From the NCBI GenBank assembly GCA_030918015.1, contig JAUPTP010000091.1:1-7672 (forward strand): DNA of 7,672 bases, written 5' to 3'. The stretch's first letter is position 1. Each line of letters begins with the position of its first letter. The stretch comes from Pseudomonadota bacterium (GTDB lineage Bacteria > Pseudomonadota > Gammaproteobacteria > Burkholderiales > Burkholderiaceae_C). Below, one piece after another: positions 1-5,150 of this stretch. A model generated the notes under the pieces. The model had not been told where the DNA came from. It searched no databases and saw nothing but the letters and a program-made list of their open reading frames with translations. The translations under genes were made by a program, and so were the position numbers.

Positions 1-272
1 CCTCGGCGCTGGCCGTGGCCACCGTGACGGCCGAGGCGCTGCGCGCGCAAGGGCTGAAGGTGGTGCTGCACGCCGGCGGCAAGGACGGCCCCGGCAGCAT
101 GAAGTCGCAGTTCAAGAAGGCCGACGCCAGCGGCGCGCGCTTCGCGCTGGTCTTCGGCGGCAACGAGCTGGCCGCCGGTCAGGTCGCGGTCAAGCCGCTG
201 CGCGGTGGCGGCGAGCAGGTGCTGCAGCCGCTGGCCGACGTCGCCGGCTGGGCCGCGACGCTGGCCGCATAA
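1..272 (+). CDS. hisS: Histidyl-tRNA synthetase, C-terminal end (partial)
   Basis: Only the last 89 codons are present; the first complete codon is at position 3 and the gene begins upstream of the window. Histidyl-tRNA synthetase is a cytosolic class II enzyme that joins histidine to tRNA-His using ATP. The visible part matches its C-terminal anticodon-binding domain (alternating beta/alpha, Rossmann-like). It shows the strand LKVVLHAGG, the helix segment [22 protein letters not shown], and the late motif [12 protein letters not shown], all typical of bacterial HisRS. The catalytic core and the motifs that bind ATP and histidine lie outside the window, so the enzyme cannot be judged intact. 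It ends with TAA, 36 bases before yfgM. A hisS-yfgM-bamB order is standard in gamma- and betaproteobacteria and supports the call. Another anticodon-binding-domain synthetase (prolyl, glycyl, threonyl) is possible but unlikely in this context. Confidence 0.93.
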   Translation, partial: SALAVATVTAEALRAQGLKVVLHAGGKDGPGSMKSQFKKADASGARFALVFGGNELAAGQVAVKPLRGGGEQVLQPLADVAGWAATLAA

Positions 273-308
273 TCCCCACCGTCCTCATTCCAACAACGAT
301 TGCAGCGC

Positions 309-986
309 ATGGCCTCGCATCTCGATCTCGAAGAACAGGAACAGCTCGACCAGCTCAAGGCCTTCTGGAACAGGTTCGGCAACCTGATCCTGGGCATCCT
401 GCTGGTGGTGCTGACCGCCTATGCCGGCTGGAACGGCTGGCAATGGTGGCAGCGTGACCAGGCCTCCAAGGCCGGTGGCGTCTACGACGAGCTCGAGCGT
501 GCAGCCCAGGCCGGCGATGCCGACCGCGCCACCAAGGTGTTCGCCGATCTGCAGTCGCGCTACGGCTCGACCGCCTTCGCCGAGCAGGGCGGCCTGCTGG
601 CGGCCAAGGCCCAGGCCGACAAGGGCCAGAACGACGCCGCGGCCAAGACCCTCGAATGGGTCGCCTCGCAGGCGAAGGAGGACGAGTACCGTGCGGTGGC
701 CAGGCTGCGTCTGGCCGCGCTGAAGCTCGACGCCAAGCAGCCCGACGAGGCGCTGCGCCTGCTCGACGGCCTGCCCGAGAGCTTCGCGGCGCTGGCGGCC
801 GACCGCCGCGGCGACATCCTGCTGGCCAAGGGCCAGCGCGCCGAGGCGCTGGCCGCCTACCAGCAGGCCTGGAAGGGCCTGGAGGCCGGCGCGGACTACC
901 GGCGTCTGGTCGAGGCCAAGCTGGCCGCGCTCGGCGCCGCCCCCGAGGAGGCGGCGGCAGCCTCCGCCCAAGGAGCATCGCAATGA
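309..986 (+). CDS. yfgM: YfgM/AncA-like TPR membrane protein (periplasmic chaperone)
   Basis: A 225-residue protein with a cytoplasmic N-terminus of about 23 residues rich in E, Q and D, then one membrane segment at about residues 24-44 (GNLILGILLVVLTAYAGW). An alanine-rich, helical periplasmic domain follows, with tetratricopeptide-like repeats (DUF2133/TPR_21 family). It has the opening typical of the family, with acidic residues, then AFWNRFGN before the membrane helix. In E. coli, YfgM associates with PpiD at the SecYEG translocon and helps hand exported proteins to periplasmic chaperones; the same role here is inferred. I chose the ATG at 309. A TTG at 300 would add three residues (MQR) with no better ribosome site. 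Neither start has a clear Shine-Dalgarno sequence, so translation may be coupled to hisS, which ends 36 bases upstream. The gene's stop overlaps the bamB start (ATGA, 983-986), a mark of operon structure. Confidence 0.88.
   Translation: MASHLDLEEQEQLDQLKAFWNRFGNLILGILLVVLTAYAGWNGWQWWQRDQASKAGGVYDELERAAQAGDADRATKVFADLQSRYGSTAFAEQGGLLAAKAQADKGQNDAAAKTLEWVASQAKEDEYRAVARLRLAALKLDAKQPDEALRLLDGLPESFAALAADRRGDILLAKGQRAEALAAYQQAWKGLEAGADYRRLVEAKLAALGAAPEEAAAASAQGASQ
971..975 (+). promoter_or_regulatory. Ribosome binding site of bamB
   Basis: AGGAG lies seven bases before the ATG at 983, inside the final codons of yfgM. It fixes the bamB start and makes the lipoprotein signal peptide begin at the first residue. 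Confidence 0.8.
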
Positions 987-2104
987 TCGCGCGTCGTGCG
1001 CTCACGATCGGTCTGACCGCGCTGGCGGCCCTGCTGGCGGCCTGTGGCTCGACCTCGCGGCCCAAGCCGGCGCCGCTGGAGCCCCTGCAGGCCAAGATCG
1101 GTGGCCGCCAGGTCTGGCGCCAGAACATCGGCGAGCCGGTGGCCGGCCTGTCGGTGGCGGTGCTGGGCGACCGTTTCCTGGTCGCCTCGGCGCGGGGCCA
1201 CCTGCTCAGTCTGGACATCGGCACCGGCGAGGTGCGCAGCCGCCTCGAGCTGGGCCTGCCGCTCTCGGCCGGCGTCGGCAGCGACGGGCGCCATGCGGCC
1301 GTCGTCACCCAGGACAACGAGCTGGTGGTGACCGACAGCGCCCGCATCGTCTGGCGCACCCGGCTCAATTCCCGCGTCGTCACCGCGCCGCTGGTGGCGG
1401 GCGAGCGGGTGTTCGTGCAGGCGATCGACCGCAGCCTGTGGGCCTTCGATGCCTTCGATGGCCGCCTGCTGTGGTCGACGCCCCGCTCGGGCGAGGCGCT
1501 GTCGCTGCAGCAGCCCGGCGTGCTGCTGGCCTACCGCAACACGCTGCTGGCCGGGGTGGGGTCGCGTCTGACGGCGCTCGATCCGCTCACCGGCGCGCTG
1601 CGCGGCCAGATGACCCTCGCCGCGCCGCGCGGCACCAACGAGGTCGAGCGCCTGGCCGACCTGGTGGCGCCGCCGGCCCGCCAGGGCGAGACGGTGTGCG
1701 TGCGGGCCTTCCAGTCGGCGGTCGGCTGCGTCAATGCGGAGCGCACGGCCGTCCAGTGGACCCGGCCCCAGTCCGGGGCCCAGGGCGTGGCGATGGATCC
1801 GGAGTTCGTCTTCGGCGCCGATGCCAGTGACCGGATCACCGCCTGGCGTCGCAGCAGCGGTGATGTGGCGTGGACGAACGACCGGCTGCGCCACCGTGGC
1901 CTGAGCGCGCCGCTGGCGGTGGGCTCCACGGTCGTCTTCGGCGATGCCGAGGGCTGGCTGCACATGATGTCGCGCGACCGCGGCGAGACGCTGCTGCGCC
2001 TGCCCACCGACGGCAGCGCGATCGTCGCGCCGCTGGTGCGCTCCGGCCTGACGGTGCTGGCGGTGACCCGCTCGGGCAACGCCTTCGCCTTCCGTCCCGA
2101 ATGA
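983..2104 (+). CDS. bamB: Outer-membrane assembly lipoprotein BamB
   Basis: A 373-residue lipoprotein, close to the usual BamB length (E. coli 392). The signal peptide has a short basic start (MIARR), a hydrophobic core, and the lipobox LAAC with Cys21 as the predicted lipidated residue. Residue 22 is Gly rather than Asp, so sorting to the outer membrane is expected. The rest reads as an eight-bladed beta-propeller of PQQ-type repeats. Recognisable blade segments are LSLDIGTGEVRSRLELG, LWAFDAFDGRLLWSTPRSGE, LTALDPLTGALRGQ, ITAWRRSSGDVAWTND and LHMMSRDRGETLLRLPTDGS. BamB binds BamA POTRA domains and speeds folding of outer-membrane beta-barrels; it acts on the periplasmic face of the outer membrane. 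The gene overlaps yfgM by four bases and has a good AGGAG ribosome site. A strong hairpin begins directly after its stop codon. Other PQQ-propeller proteins (dehydrogenases) are excluded by the lipobox, the length and the context. Confidence 0.95.
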   Translation: MIARRALTIGLTALAALLAACGSTSRPKPAPLEPLQAKIGGRQVWRQNIGEPVAGLSVAVLGDRFLVASARGHLLSLDIGTGEVRSRLELGLPLSAGVGSDGRHAAVVTQDNELVVTDSARIVWRTRLNSRVVTAPLVAGERVFVQAIDRSLWAFDAFDGRLLWSTPRSGEALSLQQPGVLLAYRNTLLAGVGSRLTALDPLTGALRGQMTLAAPRGTNEVERLADLVAPPARQGETVCVRAFQSAVGCVNAERTAVQWTRPQSGAQGVAMDPEFVFGADASDRITAWRRSSGDVAWTNDRLRHRGLSAPLAVGSTVVFGDAEGWLHMMSRDRGETLLRLPTDGSAIVAPLVRSGLTVLAVTRSGNAFAFRPE

Positions 2105-2142
2105 GCGCAGGACCGCGGCCCGTGCGGGCTGCGGTCCTGCGC
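2105..2142 (+). terminator. Hairpin after bamB, probable terminator or attenuator
   Basis: A perfect 12-base inverted repeat, GCGCAGGACCGC (2105-2116) and GCGGTCCTGCGC (2131-2142), starts at the first base after the bamB TGA. The stem continues inward through a G-T pair (2117/2130) and GCCC/GGGC (2118-2121, 2126-2129), giving about 17 pairs closed by a GTGC loop. The downstream bases TGTCTCTCCTCG are pyrimidine-rich but lack a run of T. It may therefore be a weak intrinsic terminator, an RNA 3'-end stabiliser, or a partial block that separates bamB from der. Confidence 0.65.
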
Positions 2143-2164
2143 TGTCTCTCCTCGCAACAACAAC

Positions 2165-2192
2165 GCGACGGCCCCATCTCTGGCGGCGTCGC
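2165..2192 (+). promoter_or_regulatory. Second hairpin in the der leader
   Basis: GCGACG-GCC (2165-2173) can pair with GGC-GG-CGTCGC (2182-2192), giving nine pairs with a two-base GG bulge and an eight-base loop. It is followed by an 11-base palindrome, AGATCGGATCT (2193-2203), that runs up to the weak der ribosome site. Together with the stronger hairpin upstream, nearly the whole bamB-der gap can fold. Function is unknown; chance pairing in GC-rich DNA is possible. Confidence 0.35.
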
Positions 2193-2208
2193 AGATCGGA
2201 TCTGAGCC

Positions 2209-3552
2209 ATGAAACCCGTGATTGCCCTCGTCGGACGTCCCAACGTCGGCAAGTCCACGCTCTTCAACCGCCTGACGCGCAGCCGTGACGCCATCGTCGC
2301 GGACTATGCCGGCCTGACCCGCGACCGCCACTACGGCGACGGCCGCGTCGGCGAGCACGAGTTCATCGTCATCGACACCGGCGGCTTCGAGCCCGACAGC
2401 TCCGAGGGCATCTTCCACGAGATGGCCAAGCAGACCTGCCAGGCGGTGGCCGAGGCGGATGCGGTGGTCTTCGTCGTCGATGTGCGCGCGGGCCTGTCGG
2501 CCCAGGACCACGACATCGCGCGCTACCTGCGCACGACCGGCAAGCGCGTGCTGCTGGCGGCCAACAAGGCCGAGGGCATGAAGGACGGCCCGCAGCTGGC
2601 CGAGTTCTTCGAGCTGGGCATCGGCGAGCCGATCGCCGTCTCCTCGGCCCACGGCCAGGGCGTGCGCAGCCTGATCGACATGGCGCTCGAGGGCCTGGTG
2701 CCCGAGGAGGCCGAGGACGAGGCCGCGCTCGACGACGCCGACCGCCCGGTGCGGCTGGCGGTGTGCGGCCGCCCCAACGTCGGCAAGTCGACGCTGATCA
2801 ACACCTGGCTGGGCGAGGAGCGCCTGGTCGCCTTCGACCAGGCCGGCACCACCCGCGACGCCATCCATGTGCCCTTCGAGCGGGGCGGCCAGCGCTACGA
2901 GCTGATCGACACCGCTGGCCTGCGCCGCAAGGGCCGGGTGTTCGAGTCGATCGAGAAGTTCTCGGTGGTCAAGACGCTGCAGGCCATCGCCGACGCCAAT
3001 GTCGTGCTGCTGCTGATCGACGCCACCGAGGGCGTGTCCGACCAGGACGCGCACATCGCCGGCTACATCCTCGATTCGGGCCGGGCGGTCGTCATCGCGA
3101 TCAACAAGTGGGATGCGGTCGACGAGTACCAGCGCCAGATGCTGCAGCGCTCGATCGAGACGCGGCTGTCGTTCCTGAAGTTCGCGCCGCTGCTCAACAT
3201 CTCGGCGCGGCGCCGCCAGGGCCTGGGCCCGCTGTGGGAGGCGATCGATGCCTCCTGGACCTCGGCGCGCTGCAAGATGCCCACGCCGGTGCTGACCCGT
3301 CTGCTGCAGGAGGCGGTGGCCTTCCAGCAGCCCAAGCGGGCCGGATCCTTCCGCCCGAAACTGCGTTATGCCCACCAGGGTGGGCAGAACCCGCCGGTGA
3401 TCGTGATTCACGGCAATGCCGTGGAGCATGTCACCGACGTGTACAAGCGCTATCTGGAGAGCCGGTTCCGCGAGCATTTCAAGCTCGTCGGCACTCCGTT
3501 GCGCATCGAGTTGCGCGCCTCGCGCAATCCCTTCACGGAAAAGGATTCCTGA
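2209..3552 (+). CDS. der: Ribosome-assembly GTPase Der (EngA), two G domains
   Basis: A 447-residue tandem GTPase. Der is essential in E. coli and acts in late maturation of the 50S ribosomal subunit. G domain 1 has G1 GRPNVGKST (9-17), a G2 threonine in GLTRDR (Thr37), G3 DTGG (56-59) and G4 NKAE (119-122). G domain 2 has G1 GRPNVGKST (187-195), G2 AGTTRD (212-217), G3 DTAG (234-237), G4 NKWD (299-302) and G5 SAR (about 331). An acidic linker, [11 protein letters not shown], separates the two domains. A KH-like RNA-binding domain fills the C-terminus, from about 355 on, ending near [11 protein letters not shown]. The length is slightly below E. coli (490), mainly in the linker and tail. The ATG at 2209 is chosen because [17 protein letters not shown] is the standard N-terminus; only a weak GGA (2198-2200) precedes it. 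The first G4 carries Glu in place of the usual Asp. The family assignment is not in doubt. Confidence 0.98.
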   Translation: MKPVIALVGRPNVGKSTLFNRLTRSRDAIVADYAGLTRDRHYGDGRVGEHEFIVIDTGGFEPDSSEGIFHEMAKQTCQAVAEADAVVFVVDVRAGLSAQDHDIARYLRTTGKRVLLAANKAEGMKDGPQLAEFFELGIGEPIAVSSAHGQGVRSLIDMALEGLVPEEAEDEAALDDADRPVRLAVCGRPNVGKSTLINTWLGEERLVAFDQAGTTRDAIHVPFERGGQRYELIDTAGLRRKGRVFESIEKFSVVKTLQAIADANVVLLLIDATEGVSDQDAHIAGYILDSGRAVVIAINKWDAVDEYQRQMLQRSIETRLSFLKFAPLLNISARRRQGLGPLWEAIDASWTSARCKMPTPVLTRLLQEAVAFQQPKRAGSFRPKLRYAHQGGQNPPVIVIHGNAVEHVTDVYKRYLESRFREHFKLVGTPLRIELRASRNPFTEKDS

Positions 3553-3561
3553 TTCTCAGGA
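3547..3561 (+). other. Small hairpin over the der stop codon
   Basis: TCCTGA (3547-3552) and TCAGGA (3556-3561) form a perfect six-pair stem with a TTC loop, and the der TGA is inside the left arm. It is short and has no T run after it, so termination is unlikely. It could modestly affect RNA stability between der and hfq, or be chance. Confidence 0.3.
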
Positions 3562-3576
3562 CCCCGATCTCGCGCG

Positions 3577-3585
3577 TGTGATAAC
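3577..3585 (+). promoter_or_regulatory. Possible extended -10 promoter box for hfq
   Basis: TGT-GATAAC in the 74-base der-hfq gap resembles an extended -10 element (TG, one base, then TATAAT-like GATAAC). It would start transcription near 3592, about 35 bases before the hfq start. No good -35 box is visible at 16-18 bases upstream. The local drop in GC content fits a promoter, and hfq often has its own promoters in other species, but this is a weak call. Confidence 0.25.
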
Positions 3586-3616
3586 GTGCGGCACTTCGAC
3601 TCCACTTTTCCAACAC

Positions 3617-3620
3617 GGAG
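3617..3620 (+). promoter_or_regulatory. Ribosome binding site of hfq
   Basis: GGAG lies six bases before the GTG at 3627. It supports the non-ATG start that gives the standard Hfq N-terminus ([11 protein letters not shown]). Confidence 0.75.
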
Positions 3621-3626
3621 CATATC

Positions 3627-3869
3627 GTGAGCAACAAAGGGCAACTGCTACAAGACCCCTTCCTGAACCTCCTGCGCAAGGAGCATGTTCCGGTCTCGAT
3701 CTACCTGGTCAACGGCATCAAGCTTCAGGGCCATATCGAGTCCTTCGACCAGTATGTGGTGCTGCTGCGCAATACCGTGACCCAGATGGTCTACAAGCAC
3801 GCGATTTCCACCGTCGTGCCGGGCCGCCCGGTCAATTTCCACGCGGCCGAAACTCCGGACGCGCACTGA
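3627..3869 (+). CDS. hfq: RNA chaperone Hfq
   Basis: An 80-residue Sm-like protein that forms a hexameric ring and pairs small RNAs with target mRNAs. The Sm1 region spans about residues 21-50 ([29 protein letters not shown]). Sm2 contains the proximal-site motif YKHAIST (56-62). Gln9, Lys57 and His58 correspond to Q8, K56 and H57 of E. coli Hfq, and Tyr43 replaces Phe42. The lateral-rim patch, RRER in E. coli, is RKEH (17-20) here. The tail after PGRPV is only about 12 residues and ends AAETPDAH, far shorter than in E. coli (102 residues in total). Both traits agree with what I recall of Burkholderiales Hfq. The start is GTG with a good GGAG. It sits 74 bases after der and 22 before hflX, the hfq-hflX order found across proteobacteria. 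Confidence 0.98.
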   Translation: MSNKGQLLQDPFLNLLRKEHVPVSIYLVNGIKLQGHIESFDQYVVLLRNTVTQMVYKHAISTVVPGRPVNFHAAETPDAH

Positions 3870-3879
3870 AAGTCCGGGG
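3853..3879 (+). promoter_or_regulatory. Hairpin spanning the hfq stop codon, before hflX
   Basis: CTCCGGAC (3853-3860) can pair with GTCCGGGG (3872-3879), eight pairs including one G-T, with an 11-base loop that holds the hfq TGA (3867-3869). The right arm contains the only G-rich tract before the hflX TTG at 3892. A ribosome finishing hfq would open this stem, so it may couple hflX translation to hfq, or it may weakly attenuate transcription. Confidence 0.4.
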
Positions 3880-3891
3880 CCTCTCTCCATC

Positions 3892-5130
3892 TTGACTGAA
3901 ACGGCATCCTCGGCGCCCCCGCGCGCTGTTCTGGTCGGGGTGGACCTCGGCCCGGGTTCCTCCTTCGATCCCTCGCTGGACGAACTGGCCCTGCTGGCCG
4001 AATCCGCGGGCGACCTGCCGGTCGCCCGCATCATCGCCCGCCGGAAATCTCCCGATCCCGCGCTCTTCGTCGGTTCGGGCAAGGCGGAGGAAATTCGCCT
4101 GACCGTGCTGGAGCATCGTGCCCAGTGCGTCATCTTCGATCAGGCGCTGGGCCCAGCCCAGCAACGCAATCTCGAGCGGGTGCTCGGTGTCGAGGTTCTC
4201 GACCGCACCGCGCTGATCCTGGACATCTTTGCCGCGCGCGCGCGCAGCCACGAGGGCAAGCTGCAGGTCGAGCTGGCCAAGCTGCAGTATCTGGCCACCC
4301 GGCTGGTGCGTCGCTGGTCGCACCTGGAGCGCCAGCGCGGCGGCCATGGCCTGCGCGGCGGCCCCGGCGAGACGCAGATCGAGCTCGACCGGCGCATGAT
4401 CGACACGCGCATCAAGTCGGTCAAGGAGCGCCTCGACAAGGTCAAGCGCCAGCGCGGCACCCAGCGCCGCGCCCGCGAGCGTCGCGGCACCTTCCGCATC
4501 TCGCTGGTCGGCTACACCAACGCCGGCAAGAGCACGCTGTTCAACGCGATGGTCAAGGCGCGCAGCTATGCGGCCGACCAGCTCTTCGCCACGCTCGACA
4601 CCACGGTGCGGCAGCTCTATCTCGAGGATGCGGGCCGCAGCGTCTCGCTGTCGGACACGGTCGGCTTCATCCGCGACCTGCCGCACGGTCTGGTCGAGGC
4701 CTTCCAGGCCACGCTGCAGGAGGCGGCCGACGCCGACCTGCTGCTGCATGTGGTCGATGCGGCCAGCCCGAACCGGCTCGAGCAGATCGAGGAGGTGATG
4801 CGGGTGCTGCAGGAGATCGATGCGGCCGGCATCCGCCAGCTCATCGTCTTCAACAAGATCGACGCGCTCGACGAGGCTTCACGACCCCGGGACATGGTCG
4901 ATCTCTTCGAGATCGAGCCGGGGCGCAGCGTCGAGCGCCTGCATGTCAGCGCCCGCAGCGGCGAGGGGCTGGCGCAGCTGCGCAGCCGCATCGCCGCCAT
5001 CGTGCTGGAGGCCGACGAGCCTGCCGTGGTCCCGGAGCCCGATCCTCGTTTCGATCGGGAGGGAACCATCGTCCCGGATCGACGCTCCGAGACGGTGGAC
5101 CCTTCTCAACGAGCGCCGGATGCGGCGTGA
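3892..5130 (+). CDS. hflX: Ribosome-associated GTPase HflX
   Basis: A 412-residue TRAFAC-class GTPase. HflX binds the 50S subunit and in E. coli splits stalled 70S ribosomes during heat stress. The N-terminal HflX domain covers about residues 12-110 (AVLVGVDLG, LFVGSGKAEEI, FDQALGPAQQRNLE, VLDRTALILDIFAARA). A basic, helical linker follows with the signature LRGGPGETQIELDRR (RGGPGET at 155-161). The G domain has G1 GYTNAGKST (207-215), G3 DTVGF (255-259), G4 NKID (321-324) and G5 SAR (353-355). The protein ends about 50 residues after G5 in a charged, proline-containing tail. It lacks the C-terminal domain present in E. coli HflX (426 residues). The TTG at 3892 is the furthest upstream start in this frame. 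The next candidate, GTG at 3940, would cut into the first beta-strand. No convincing ribosome site precedes the TTG. Confidence 0.95.
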   Translation: MTETASSAPPRAVLVGVDLGPGSSFDPSLDELALLAESAGDLPVARIIARRKSPDPALFVGSGKAEEIRLTVLEHRAQCVIFDQALGPAQQRNLERVLGVEVLDRTALILDIFAARARSHEGKLQVELAKLQYLATRLVRRWSHLERQRGGHGLRGGPGETQIELDRRMIDTRIKSVKERLDKVKRQRGTQRRARERRGTFRISLVGYTNAGKSTLFNAMVKARSYAADQLFATLDTTVRQLYLEDAGRSVSLSDTVGFIRDLPHGLVEAFQATLQEAADADLLLHVVDAASPNRLEQIEEVMRVLQEIDAAGIRQLIVFNKIDALDEASRPRDMVDLFEIEPGRSVERLHVSARSGEGLAQLRSRIAAIVLEADEPAVVPEPDPRFDREGTIVPDRRSETVDPSQRAPDAA

Positions 5131-5150
5131 GGCATGTTGTAATTCCTGAC

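Noticed and set aside
656..982. In-frame extension of bamB upstream of 983 through the end of yfgM
   Set aside because: The signal peptide and lipobox begin properly at 983 with an AGGAG site; the upstream residues are an R/G/A-rich shadow of yfgM.
2557..2580. NKAE in Der as evidence of a sequencing error or pseudogene
   Set aside because: The frame is intact, flanking residues are normal for Der, and Glu at this position fits forms I recall from related bacteria.
1531..3477. Minus-strand open frame of 648 codons across bamB and der
   Set aside because: It is a shadow of the two real genes. It contains no recognisable motif, and there is no sign of a ribosome site or promoter for it.
2205..3560. 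Repeated GRPNVGKST coding sequence as a DNA repeat
   Set aside because: The two copies (about 2233 and 2767) are the G1 motifs of the two Der GTPase domains, an ancient internal duplication and not a recent DNA repeat.
3416..3895. Open frame of 159 codons spanning the der end and hfq
   Set aside because: It overlaps both genes in another frame and has no family resemblance; hfq in its own frame is almost identical to known Hfq.
4125..5150. In-frame upstream extension of hflK through most of hflX (an open frame of 781 codons)
   Set aside because: The upstream part is a low-complexity A/R/G/P/H translation with no similarity to HflK, and it overlaps the well-supported hflX G domain. It only shows the lack of stop codons in GC-rich DNA.
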